Shown: positions 1-10,479 of the stretch, piece after piece
Position numbering within the stretch: the stretch's first letter is position 1
Layout of the letters: each line of letters opens with the position of its first letter
DNA from: Nemertoderma westbladi
Lineage: Eukaryota; Xenacoelomorpha; Nemertodermatida; Nemertodermatidae
Length of the DNA: 37,847 bases
Assembly: GCA_032718475.1 (NCBI GenBank)
Contig: JAUCBJ010002093.1
Span: forward strand, 1-37,847
Direction of reading: 5' to 3'
Position numbers and translations under genes: made by a program
The notes under the pieces: model-generated
What the model saw: the letters and a program-made list of their open reading frames with translations, nothing else
Databases searched by the model: none
Told to the model about the DNA's origin: nothing

Positions 1-13
1 AGCATGTCAAAAT

Positions 14-17
14 CGTA

Positions 18-67
<50 letters not shown>

Positions 68-90
68 AACGACGACGACGACGACGACAA
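14..90. repeat. (ACG)n trinucleotide microsatellite
   Basis: About 25 tandem ACG/CGA triplets with two AAC interruptions near 66-90. Directly visible. No coding context is supported. Confidence 0.95.
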
Positions 91-126
91 CTAGTTGCAT
101 AAATTGACCCACCCCCTAACAGTGTC

Positions 127-867
127 AATTCGCTAAGGCTCCGCCAACTTCGTGGCTCGCCCCACATATCCATCCCATTCCAACATCTAAATCTTCCTTA
201 CCTACCAGATACAACCACTGATGACTTACTTAACAGACGCACCCTTAATATTAAACTACCAAGGACTAACAACCGGTTTGGGCACTACAGCTTAACTACC
301 CAACTCATAAAATTATGGAATGACTTACCGCACACAATAAAACAACTAGTAACGAACTATTCCACTTTTAAAGGCTCTCTAAAAAAGCATTTCCTCTCAC
401 GATTTGAACGGGATAAATAAAATTGACGCGGGTTCTATCAATGCTGGGTGCTTGAGCACATTATTTACGGTGAAACGAATTTTTGTAATTTAATAAATTT
501 TTTAATAATAAATAATGTCTGGCAATTAATTACTTAATTATATTTATTATTAATCATGTGTATTTTTTTTTGTATGTATTATGTAATAGTTTCCTGTAAT
601 ATAAGTACAGTACCGTACAATTAATTAACTAGATAAATATATTGCTCTTCTGCATGGAAATATTGTGTAACCATTTCGTTCATAGGTTTATTATTTACTG
701 CATGCATTTTATATTTATATTTAGTACTTACTTATTAGGATAGAGTGCCAGCTGACCTCCTTAAGAGGTCAGTTATTATCAGTTAAAGAGGCTTGCCTCT
801 AAACTGCCTTATATACAATATTGTATTTAAGTATGGCAATAAATAAATAAATAAATAAATAAATAAA
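127..867 (+). mobile_element. 3' end of a CR1-like non-LTR retrotransposon
   Basis: From about 127 to 420 one plus-strand frame is open and ends in TAA at 418-420. It encodes the typical tail of CR1/Jockey-group reverse transcriptases: an RRTLNIKLPRTNNRFG-type segment, then a hydrophobic LIKLWNDLP motif and a basic STFKGSLKKHF ending. A 3' UTR of about 440 bp follows. It contains a perfect 8-bp hairpin (752-759 with 765-772, loop CTTAA) and a second short hairpin (AGAGGC/GCCTCT), and the element ends in an (AATA)n tail at about 839-867. A 3' hairpin plus short tandem tail is usual for this group, so the copy is a 5'-truncated remnant. The 5' boundary is unclear because the reading runs back to the microsatellite. 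Clade assignment is by motif memory only. Confidence 0.75.
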
Positions 868-901
868 GCCACGAATGCCTTAATAAATCAAATCAAAAGA
901 C

Positions 902-929
902 GGGGGGGGGGGGGGGGGTGGGGGGGGGG
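902..929. repeat. poly-G tract
   Basis: Seventeen G, one T, then ten G. One of six G or C runs of at least 17 in this window. Length in the assembly may be unreliable. Confidence 0.95.
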
Positions 930-1093
930 CTGGACGCAATAAAAATTTATTTTTTCTCCAGGGGAAATTGGACACAAATAATAGCTGATTACTCTCAAAA
1001 ATAAAACTGTAACCTGTTCTATTGTGTTTAGTTTATTGTTTGGTTAAAATAGCGTGCTACTGTAACCTACGCTTTCCCTAAATTGAGAATTTA

Positions 1094-1370
1094 GGCCCAT
1101 GTGAAGAATACCAGACTTTCTACCGTTATATTTCACTTTGCAGTTACCCCCATGTGAAGAATACCAGGTTTTCACCAAAAACACAGGTTACAGAAGGGCT
1201 GAATTTAACCAAAACAATAAACGAATTAGTATATGTACAGGTTATAAGACAGAAATAAGCGTTATAAAACACTTAATAAAGATAAATTGAAAAAAATGAA
1301 AAATCTTCATATATAAAATTCCAATAAAAAGTCGACCGAAAAGTGAAATCCTGGTATTCTTCACATGGGC
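1094..1370. mobile_element. 277-bp MITE, copy 1, with 9-bp target duplication
   Basis: The ends are inverted: GGCCCATGTGAAGAATACC at the left and its complement at the right. The element is flanked by perfect 9-bp duplications GAGAATTTA (1085-1093 and 1371-1379), which fits a Mutator-like (MULE) non-autonomous element. The terminal motif occurs a third time internally near 1150-1172. There is no coding capacity. A second copy in the opposite orientation lies at 10645-10926, and an apparent unoccupied version of the insertion site lies near 11390-11415. Confidence 0.85.
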
Positions 1371-1659
1371 GAGAATTTAACATTGAAGAGGGATATTAAT
1401 TCGCCAAGCTCCAAATCAAACTATACTGATTTTACACTTGAAATATATAAACAATAATGAAATATATAAGCAGAAGCAGAAGCAATATTCCTAATTTTCA
1501 GAAACTAAAGCAGATTCTATATTCTAACATGCGTTTCTCACTCGTTCGTTTAACCGTTATGCACTAAATCTTTGTTCCTTAGTTAGTTGAACTGCAGGTT
1601 CTTCAGCTTTATTACTCAGTTAGTTTAACCGCGGTCCTAACCTTCGTCCTAACCGCGGT

Positions 1660-1735
1660 CCACCCCTACCCTCGGGTAGCAGCTATCGAAAGAGGAGCCT
1701 TCGGGTCGCCTCCGGCTTCGGCCGACTGTTTGATT
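1660..1735. repeat. GC-rich spacer module, copy 1
   Basis: Begins CCACCCCTACCCTCGGGTAG and ends near GGCTTCGGCCGAC. It contains a CTACCC/GGGTAG hairpin and a GGC-TTCG-GCC hairpin. It lacks the AT-rich leader seen in copies 2 and 3. Confidence 0.85.
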
Positions 1736-3474
1736 TGTTTTTGTTCTAACCTTTGTTCCTGAGTTACAGTAGTTTAACTCCGGCCTAACCGTTGTTCCTC
1801 AGTTCGTTTAACCGCTGTCTAACCTTTGTTCCTCAGTTACTGTAGTTTAACCGCGGTCCTAACCTTTGTTCCTCAGTTACTGTAGTTTAACCGCGGTCCT
1901 AACTTTTGTTCCTCAGTTCGTTTAACCGCTTTCCTAACCTTTGTTCCTCAGTTACTGTAGTTTAACCGCGGCCTAACCGTTGTTCCTCAGTTTGTTTAAC
2001 CGCTGTCCTAACCTTTGTTCCTCAGTTAGTTTAACCGCGGTCCTAACCTTTGTTTCTCGTTAGTTTAACCGCGCTGTCCTAACCTTTGTTCCTCAGTTAG
2101 TTTAACCGCTTTCCTAACCTTTGTGCCTCAGTTACTGTAGTTTAACCGCGGCCTAACCGTTGTTCCTCAGTTCGTTTAACCGCTGTCCTAACCTTTGTTC
2201 CTCAGTTAGTTTAACCGGGGTCCTAACCCTTGTTCCTCGGTTACTGTAGTTTAACCGCGGTCCTAACCGTTGTTCCTCAGTTACTGTAGTTTAACCGCGG
2301 TCCTAACCTTTGTTCCTCAGTTACTGTAGTTTAACCGGGGTCCTAACCGTTGTTCCTCAGTTTGTTTAACCGCTGTCCTAACCTTTGTTCCTCAGATAGT
2401 TTAACCGCGGTCCTAACCTTTGTTCCTCAGTTACTGTAGTTTAACCGCGGTCCTAACCTTTGTTCCTCAGTTAGTTTAACCGCTGTTCTAACCTTTGTTC
2501 CTCAGATAGTTTAACCGCGGCCTAACCTTTGTTCCTCAGATAGTTTAACCGCGGTCCTAACCTTTGTTCCTCAGTTAGTTTAACCGCGTCCTAACCTTTG
2601 TTCCTCAGTTAGTTTAACCGCGGTCCTAACCTTTGTTCCTCAGATAGTTTAACCGCTGTCCTAACCTTTGTTCCTCAGTTCGTTTAACCGCTGTCCTAAC
2701 CTTTGTTCCTCAGTTACTGTAGTTTAACCGCGGTCCTAACCTTTGTTCCTCAGTTCGTTTAACCGCTTTCCTAACCTTTGTTCCTCAGTTACTGTAGTTT
2801 AACCGCGGCCTAACCGTTGTTCCTCAGTTTGTTTAACCGCTGTCCTAACCTTTGTTCCTCAGTTAGTTTAACCGGGGTCCTAACCCTTGTTCCTCAGTTA
2901 CTGTAGTTTAACCGCGGTCCTAACCGTTGTTCCTCAGTTAGTTTAACCGGGGTCCTAACCTTTGTTCCTCAGTTACTGTAGTTTAACCGCGGTCCTAACC
3001 TTTGTTCCTCAGTTACTGTAGTTTAACCGGGGTCCTAACCGTTGTTCCTCAGTTTGTTTAACCGCTGTCCTAACCTTTGTTCCTCAAATAGTTTAACCGC
3101 GGCCTAACCTTTGTTCCTCAGTTACAGTAGTTTAACCGCGGTCCTAACCTTTGTTCCTCAGATAGTTTAACCGCGGCCTAACCTTTGTTCCTCAGTTAGT
3201 TTAACCGCTGTTCTAACCTTTGTTCCTCAGTTAGTTTAACCGATGTCCTAACCTTTGTTCCTCAGATAGTTTAACCGCGGTCCTAACCTTTGTTCCTCAG
3301 TTAGTTTAACCGCGCTGTCCTAACCTTTGTTCCTCAGATACTGTAGTTTAACAGCGGTCCTAACCGTTGTTCCTCAGTTACAGTAGTTTAACCGCGGTCC
3401 TAACCTTTGTTCCTCAGATACTGTAGTTTAAGAGCGGTCCTAACCGTTGTTCCTCAGTTAGTTTAACCGCGCTG

Positions 3475-3613
3475 TTCTAATGAGTACCAGTTAAATAACT
3501 GGGAGCAAATATTGGGATAGGAGTAGCGCCCACCCCTACCCTCGGGTAGCAGCTATCGAAAGAGGAGCCTTCGGGTCGCCTCCGGCTTCGGCCGACTCTT
3601 TGCTTTTTTTTTG
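3475..3613. repeat. GC-rich spacer module, copy 2
   Basis: Same module preceded by an AT-rich leader with the perfect hairpin CCAGTTA-AA-TAACTGG (3487-3502) and followed by a run of T at about 3604-3612. Confidence 0.9.
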
Positions 3614-4772
3614 TTCTAACCTTTGTTCCTCAGTTACAGTAGTTTAACCCCGGCCTAACCGTTGTTCCTCAGTTCGTTTAACCGCTGTCTAACCTTTGTT
3701 CCTCAGTTAGTTTAACCGCGGTCCTAACCTTTGTTCCTCAGTTACTCTAGTTTAACCGCGGTCCTAACCTTTGTTCCTCAGTTACTGTAGTTTAACCGCG
3801 GTCCTAACCTTTGTTCCTCAGTTCGTTTAACCGCTTTCCTAACCTTTGTTCCTCAGTTACTGTAGTTTAACCCCGGTCCTAACCGTTGTTCCTCAGTTAG
3901 TTTAACCGCGGTCCTAACCGTTGTTCCTCAGTTACTGTAGTTTAACCGCGGTCCTAACCTTTGTTCCTCAGTTACTGTAGTTTAACCGCGGTCCTAACCT
4001 TTGTTCCTCAGTTACTGTAGTTTAACCGCGGTCCTAACCTTTGTTCCTCAGTTCGTTTAACCGCTTTCCTAACCTTTGTTCCTCAGTTACTGTAGTTTAA
4101 CCGCGGCCTAACCGTTGTTCCTCAGTTTGTTTAACCGCTGTCCTAACCTTTGTTCCTCAGTTAGTTTAAACGGGGTCCTAACCCTTGTTCCTCAGTTACT
4201 GTAGTTTAACCGCGGTCCTAACCGTTGTTCCTCAGTTACTGTAGTTTAACCGCGGTCCTAACCTTTGTTCCTCAGTTACTGTAGTTTAACCGGGGTCCTA
4301 ACCGTTGTTCCTCAGTTTGTTTAACCGCTGTCCTAACCTTTGTTCCTCAAATAGTTTAACCGCGGCCTAACCTTTGTTCCTCAGTTACAGTAGTTTAACC
4401 GCGGTCCTAACCTTTGTTCCTCAGATAGTTTAACCGCGGCCTAACCTTTGTTCCTCAGTTAGTTTAACCGCTGTTCTAACCTTTGTTCCTCAGTTAGTTT
4501 AACCGATGTCCTAACCTTTGTTCCTCAGATAGTTTAACCGCGGTCCTAACCTTTGTTCCTCAGTTAGTTTAACCGCGCTGTCCTAACCTTTGTTCCTCAG
4601 ATACTGTAGTTTAACAGCGGTCCTAACCGTTGTTCCTCAGTTACAGTAGTTTAACCGCGGTCCTAACCTTTGTTTCTCAGTTAGTTTAACCGCGGTCCTA
4701 ACCTTTGTTCCTCAGATACTGTAGTTTAAGAGCGGTCCTAACCGTTGTTCCTCAGTTAGTTTAACCGCGCTG

Positions 4773-4914
4773 TTCTAATGAGTACCAGTTAAATAACTGG
4801 GAGCAAATATTGGGATAGGAGTAGCGCCCACCCCTACCCTCGGGTAGCAGCTATCGAAAGAGGAGCCTTCGGGTCGCCTCCGGCTTCGGCCGACTCTTTG
4901 CTTTTTTTTTTTGT
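4773..4914. repeat. GC-rich spacer module, copy 3
   Basis: Nearly identical to copy 2 over leader, hairpins and T-run. The spacing of 1298 bp from copy 2 marks a recent block duplication. Confidence 0.9.
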
Positions 4915-5222
4915 TCTAACCTTTGTTCCTGAGTTACAGTAGTTTAACCCCGGCCTAACCGTTGTTCCTCAGTTCGTTTAACCGCTTTCCTAACCTTTGT
5001 TCCTCAGTTAGTTTAACCGCGGCCTAACCTTTGTTCTTCAGTTACTGTAGTTTAACCGCTGTCCTAACCTTTGTTTCTCAGTTAGTTGAACCGCGGTCCT
5101 AACCTTTGTTCCTCAGCTTAGTTTAACCGCTGTCCTAACCTTTGTTTCTCAGTTAGTTTAACCGCTGTCCTAACCTTTGTTTCTCAGTTAGTTTCACCGC
5201 GGTCCTAACCTTTTGTTCCTCG

Positions 5223-6017
5223 CAAAAAAATTACTAAAATACTTATCTTCAGCGCAAATTGACCGCAAGTGAAATAAAGCTTTGTTTATTGTTTTGGTTG
5301 AAGTACAGTAGGTACAGTACTTTACTGGGATTAGATACCGGCACCCTGTATACCGGTCCTATTGACAGCTGTTTGACCCAGGTTTAGCACATTTGGTACT
5401 CAGAATTATTAGATATTTTCGGATAAAATTAAATTACTGAACCACACAGATTGTTTGTCGGTTGGTAAAGCTTCACTACTTGAGTTATTAAATTGATTTT
5501 CCCCATCTGGAGGGAGTAGCCCTGGTGAGCTTACATATTTTCCACAGTTAGCAACAGTTGTACGCCCAAGAATAGGAAGATTATTCGATTCTTCCGCTGT
5601 TCACGGGGAATTAGCAGTGGTTGGCGGACTTTAGTGGGAAGACTACTGAGTAAAATTAGAGCGGTGGATGAGACCGCATTTAGAACGGCTCGACTTATTA
5701 GACCTTCGAACGCCTGGATATTAGCGCATCCAGCGAAGAATTTCTAGACTCTCGAGATCCAAAGTGAGAAAATTAGTGGATTCGGTTCTTATCTTTACAT
5801 CTCCTTTTACTCTCCCCTACTGTAGGATTTGATTACCACTAAAGGTGTGCTGCTTATTTCCAAGGGATCCTTTATGTTACTTGGTTACAAATACAAAATG
5901 ATATATATAATATACGCCCAACTTAACCGAGAGCGCGACAATGCCCATCCAACTCAATATGATAAGGATGTGAATAATGATGTATACACGTCGCACATTA
6001 CACACCATTCTGACAAT
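5223..6017. other. non-genic stretch
   Basis: Mostly AT-rich unique-looking DNA. The only short open frame (5829-6023) has no recognisable features. A TTTATTGTTTTGGTT motif shared with several repeats lies at about 5285-5299. Confidence 0.6.
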
Positions 6018-6507
6018 GGGTGAGTAGGGCCTACAAAACAAAGACCTGTACAAAACACATGTGTTAACTTTCGTTTATTTTTTGGTTCCCCCAAAACTCA
6101 TCTGTAATCTGCTCCTTTACTAACCTAATCCTTTAAATGGAAATGGGACCTAACGTTATTTGGGACCTAATGCGTGACCAGGGCGCATCTCTGCCTTGCA
6201 TCCTTAAGTGATAGCTAAATGAGTACTGGAGTTTCCTCTGGGGAGTAAAGTTCTGGGGGGACCGCACTGGAAATAAGTCGTCAGACTTTGTGCATAATCC
6301 CTGGCCTAGCGGCCGAAGAAAATTTACTTTTACTTTTTACTTTTAAAGAGCGTTAGGTCCCATTGCCATTTAAAGGAGCAGGTTGATAAAGGAGCAGGTT
6401 ACAGAGACATGTTGGGGGAACCAAAACAATAAAGGAATGTTAACACATGTTGCAATATTATGCAGGTTTTTATAATTGGGTCTAGCGTCTTTGTTCTGTA
6501 CTCACCC
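6018..6507. mobile_element. 490-bp foldback element, MULE-like
   Basis: Inverted arms of about 140-155 bp (6018-6158 and 6350-6507) start GGGTGAGTA and end TACTCACCC. The arms match through ACATGTGTTAAC, a TTTATT..TGGTTCCCCC segment and GGGACCTAACG. The flanks are TTCTGACAAT (6008-6017) and TTCTGATGAT (6508-6517), a 10-bp near-duplication. There is no coding capacity. The class is inferred from target-duplication length only. Confidence 0.75.
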
Positions 6508-6517
6508 TTCTGATGAT

Positions 6518-7740
6518 ATCTGTTCTGTGTTAATATAACAGCATGTCACCTCATATTAATATACTGTAGCTCTATATACTGTAGCACTCTCAGAATTTTC
6601 TCGTACATGAGTTTTAATAAATTATCTTCTCTATTGATTAGTTAATCCCCTCAACATTCATACGTATGAATGAATAGCTAGTTAGTGATGACATAACGCA
6701 TTACTTGGTGAGCTAAGTATTAATGACTGTAGTAGTAGGAGGAATAAATAATACAGCTGGAAAACTTGTTATAACCATCTATCTTACTCATTATAATATT
6801 AAACAATTATATTCATTATGTAAATTAAATATATTAAATTCTTAAAATTTCTTAAAATTTCTTTTAACAAATTAGAAGTGTTTAATGTAGAAGATCGAAC
6901 ATGGTGGGGAAGATGCATTCCTCGATTTAATGAGTCTAAAGTTTCTCAAATAATTCATAATATCAAAAAATTGATCTTTAGATTTTATGAGGCTTTATGT
7001 GTGCATGATTTAGGTGTAGCGGGTGAGTGAAAATGAGTGAGATTTGGGAGATAAGTAGGCCTATCTTGATTTTATACCGAGACTCACTACTACATCTACA
7101 TCCGTGGCTAAGCACGATGAAATGGAGCTATATTCGCCCCCTAGCTGCAGACATAGGAACTGTAAAAGTTTGTCTGAGTGTAGAATGTCTAATTAGGTAA
7201 TGCTCGTAGGTGACTACTACCAAATTTCAGAGGAATCCGATGTTTGGTTCTATAATTACAGCTACTTTTAAGTTACTGTCAATTCAACCCCTAGGGGCAG
7301 ACAAAGGAACTGTATAAGTCTGTCTGTGTTTCGAATTTCTTAACTTCTGATAGACTGCATGTGTACCAAGTTTGGTTCCAGTTCATCCATGAATGACCGA
7401 CTTATTAGCCTTCAAACATAGCCATCCAGCCACAAATAAACAAACTAACAAATTATTCTGTATTTTGGCCTTTGAATCCAACTATTAGGATTCTATTACA
7501 CCGGGAAGAAATAAAAGAGCAAATCATTGTGCCACGAAAATATGGAAAGCGCTTAAAGTAATAATACCCTTATAGTAATGTTATTTAAAAAATATACAAT
7601 TAAATTATTAGATTAAGTTCCTAAATTGCGAATCATAGAAATTAGTTTAACATAACAGATCAGTAAACATATTATATTTTGTGACGCGTTATAAATTTGT
7701 AAATCATCCCACTACCCCAAGTGCATCATCATCATCATCC
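6518..7740. other. non-genic stretch with a diverged direct repeat
   Basis: AT-rich. Two diverged copies of a segment of about 150 bp lie in direct orientation at about 7135-7275 and 7285-7425. Each starts with a CCCCTAG..GCAGACA..AGGAACTGTA core and ends in a TACCAA.TTT core. They look like an old interspersed repeat. No gene is visible. Confidence 0.55.
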
Positions 7741-8433
7741 TAACCAAGAGATCTCCAACTCCAGTGCCTCCTCTCTCTCGAGTGGCACTGCCCTGCTGTA
7801 CACCCAGAGGTCTCCAACTCCAGTGCCTCCTCTCTCCCGAGTGGCACTGTCCTGCTGTACACCAAGAGATCTCCAACTCCAGTGCCTCCTCTCTCCCGAG
7901 TGGCACTGTCCTGCTGTACACCAAGAGGTCTCCAACTCCAGTGCCTCCTCTCTCCCGAGTGGCACTGTCCTGCTGTACACCAAGAGATCTCCAACTCCAG
8001 TGCCTCCTCTCTCCCGAGTGGCACTGTCCTGCTGTACACCAAGAGGTCTCCAACTCCAGTGCCTCCTTTCTCCCGAGTGGCACTGCCCTGCTGTACACCA
8101 AGAGGTCTCCAACTCCAGTGCCTCCTCTCTCCCGAGTGGCACTGTCCTGCTGTACACCAAGAGGTCTCCAACTCCAGTGCCTCCTTTCTCCCGAGTGGCA
8201 CTGCCCTGCTGTACACCTAGAGGTCTCCAACGCCAGTGCCTCCTTTCCCCCGAGTGGCACTGCCCTGCTGTACACCTAGAGGTCTCCAACTCCAGTGCCT
8301 CCTTTCTCCCGAGTGGCACTGCCCTGCTGTACACCTAGAGGTCTCCAACGCCAGTGCCTCCTTTCCCCCGAGTGGCACTGCCCTGCTGTACACCTAGAGG
8401 TCTCCAACTCCAGTGCCTCCTCTCTCCCGAGTG
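7741..8433. repeat. 59-bp minisatellite, about 12 units
   Basis: The CTCCAACTCC core recurs at 7753, 7812, 7871, 7930, 7989 and so on every 59 bp to 8402. Units differ mainly by TCTCTC/TTTCTC and CTGTCC/CTGCCC variants. Because 59 is not a multiple of three and the unit has few stops, long open frames appear on both strands. They are artefacts of the repeat. Confidence 0.97.
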
Positions 8434-8442
8434 GCCGTGGCC

Positions 8443-9284
8443 GGATAGTTATAAAACCCGAAAAAAAAACGAAAAAGACGAAATTATTAACGAAAATATC
8501 GAAATTATAAAACTATAGATAAAATCTCGCTTTCCAGTGAGATATGTATTATTAGAAGGCACACTTTACATTATTTAATTAAGAAAATCCGATAATTTCG
8601 CCCCATTTTCAACCCTAAAAGTAATTTAATACCAAAATACTGGCTCTGTTGATTGGTTGTTAGGGGTGATCCAATGATTGCAAAACACCACAAGATGGCG
8701 CTCAAATTAGGACTGTAGTCAGAATGTGGGCCTACTGCAGTTATTGCATTACGACTGCTGGACTGCAATTCTGTCGTTACAGTGCGTTCACATGTTCACA
8801 TCCGCCGCACCACTTGCCTGACAGTCACTGTACAGTGTACAGTGCACACCAAGGCTAGGTAGCGTTAAGGTACCGTATGCCGTAATGCAAACATTTATAT
8901 GGGAATTACATTGTTGCAGTGTTGGGTTAGGGTACCGGACCACTTCTTTCAACTTTGCCGCTTCAGGCTGTACCGTACCATGCTTGTACAGTAACACACA
9001 AGTAGGCCCGCTGTACTGATCTGCTGATGCTGAGTTGATTCATCCAAGCCGCCATTATTGGTCAACACCCAACAACCAACCAACAGACAGTATTTGGTAT
9101 TAAATTACTTTTAAGGTCGAAAATGGGGCGAAATTATCGGATTTAATTAATTAAAAAATGTAAAGTGTGTCTTCTAATAATATCGATCTTATTAGAAAGC
9201 GAGGTTTTGTAGATTGTTTGATAATTTTGATATTTTCGCTGATAAATTCGTCTTTTTCGTTATTTTCGGGTTTTATAACTATCC
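8443..9284. mobile_element. 842-bp element with about 230-bp terminal inverted repeats
   Basis: The left arm (8443 to about 8670) and the right arm (about 9065-9284) are inverted copies beginning GGATAGTTATAAAACCCG. Flanking 8-mers CCGTGGCC (8435-8442) and CCGTGCCC (9285-9292) match at seven of eight positions, so an 8-bp target duplication is likely. The 390-bp centre has no credible ORF. The element abuts the end of the 59-bp minisatellite. An 8-bp duplication fits hAT or P-like transposition, but the termini are not ones I recognise. Confidence 0.85.
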
Positions 9285-9292
9285 CCGTGCCC

Positions 9293-10020
9293 TTCCAGGG
9301 TAATCAGCAGACTTGTCCGGGATATTTTTGTTTTCACACAAACCATCTTTGGGGACCAAGCTTGAGAAAAAGGTGTAGTCAATGTAAATATATTTAAAAA
9401 TATATAATTATTTATTACACGGGAAAAAAACGACGGTTTTTTTTTTAATATTTTTTTGCTTATTTCTCGAGGTAATTCCTTAATAAAGCGTCGAGAGAAT
9501 ATTAAAAGTAATAATGCAAGGATAAATATTTTTATTTCCTTTACAAGTCGCTAGATTTTCAGGAAAAATAGGCCTAGTATTGCATGCGGGAACCTAAAGG
9601 GTAGTACCAACTTCAATAATTGCTAGGTTGCTACAACTTGTTTTCATCCCTTCTGATATTTTTATTACAATGAGTATACCAATGAGTATTTTTCTCAAAA
9701 TAAAATTTATTAATAATATTAATTTATCTGATGCTATTATAAAAGAAAGAAAATCTCAAAATTGAATTCTAAAAATTAAAATTAAAAGAAAATAACATAA
9801 CTTAATAATAATATATAATAATATAATATAATAATTATATAATTTTTATATAAAATATGTTCGAATATATCTTTTAAATAAATAAGTATTTGTCGATATC
9901 AGCATATTAGCATCATAAGAAATAAATGATACTTTAGAACAACTTGCGAAATACGTCCAATTTAAATGTGATATAGATATTATTATTACTGTATATCTGT
10001 GTGTTTATTTCCTTATGTAG
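9293..10020. other. AT-rich non-genic stretch upstream of the cysteine-rich gene
   Basis: Very AT-rich, with runs of T and TAATA motifs (9740-9900). It ends in a good splice-acceptor-like sequence, TTTATTTCCTTATGTAG, at 10004-10020. It probably belongs to a 5' UTR intron of the following gene. Confidence 0.45.
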
Positions 10021-10043
10021 GAACGTAAAAGGCGAATATTGCG

Positions 10044-10428
10044 ATGTATGCATATTGGATCTTAACACTCATGGCTGTTGCTTCCTCGAAAGTAATCAAA
10101 GTAGCCGGGGTTTCTTGCATCCACGGAAACTCATACATCACAGTATCATCTTCGGATCCGGACATGAAAGAGACTAACGTCGGTTGGACCGAAAAAGATC
10201 TTGGTCAAAAAGTATCCGGTTGTGCAACGTGCGACATGGTTTTAAATCAAATCCTTGGAGAGGCAGCAGCTGATCCTAATTTAAAAGGTTTAGCCTACAC
10301 CAAGGTCGAATTTTGTGTAGGGCAGGACAGGTTCAACGCGCATGGTTGTGAGGAAAAGAATGACGATCAGTGCGTCATCGAACTAGAGGAATTGGAGTAC
10401 ATTGCCGGAATAAAGGCAACTGCCGCCA
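10044..10428 (+). CDS. first coding exon of a secreted cysteine-rich protein, Ly6/uPAR-like (tentative)
   Basis: ATG at 10044 is the first in-frame start after an in-frame TAA at 10026-10028, and a good acceptor ends at 10020, so a 5' untranslated exon is likely. Residues 1-17 form a signal peptide (MYAYWILTLMAVASS). The mature part has cysteines in an order SC, GCATC, FCVG, HGCEE, DQC. The open frame ends at TAG 10431-10433, but GTTAGT at 10429 is a usable donor. Splicing there (phase 1) to the acceptor at 12684 rebuilds a serine codon and continues into SCQVICCNGTEKC. The joined protein would have ten cysteines with a CC..C ending and a GPI-type tail, as in Ly6/uPAR proteins. The N-terminal cysteine spacing is not classical, so the family call is weak. 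The exon pairing is inferred from phase, not from transcripts. Confidence 0.6.
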
Positions 10429-10479
10429 GTTAGTATTTGTATTAATTTACTTATTATAATTTACATAATAGAATCATTA

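Larger units (their letters stand above)
1543..5222. repeat. 3.7-kb minisatellite, about 33-40 bp units, with higher-order organisation
   Basis: Tandem units are built on CCTAACCTTTGTTCCTCAG followed by either TTAG, ATAG, TTCG or TTACTGTAG, then TTTAACCGC and a GG/TG spacer. The unit length alternates between about 33 and 40 bp because of an optional ACTGTAG-type insert. I estimate 85-90 units without an exact count. Three copies of a GC-rich spacer (from 1660, 3531 and 4829) split the array. The segment before spacers 2 and 3 is nearly identical (about 3050-3600 versus 4330-4900), giving a period of 1298 bp. No open reading frame is supported. Confidence 0.95.

Noticed and set aside
1543-5222. 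Regular repeats considered as a CRISPR-like or telomere-like array
   Set aside because: There are no unique spacers between units, the genome is animal, and the unit is not a telomeric hexamer.
5317-5333. ACTGGGATTAGATACC, identical to a conserved mitochondrial 12S rRNA segment
   Set aside because: Flanking bases do not continue as 12S rRNA on either side, so I treat it as coincidence rather than a mitochondrial insertion.
7712-8338. Several frames of 112-205 codons on both strands
   Set aside because: Entirely within the 59-bp minisatellite and rotating through phases; no signal peptide, domain or conserved end.
8571-8997. Small minus-strand frames (65 and 69 codons)
   Set aside because: They lie inside the long-TIR element and show no transposase motifs.
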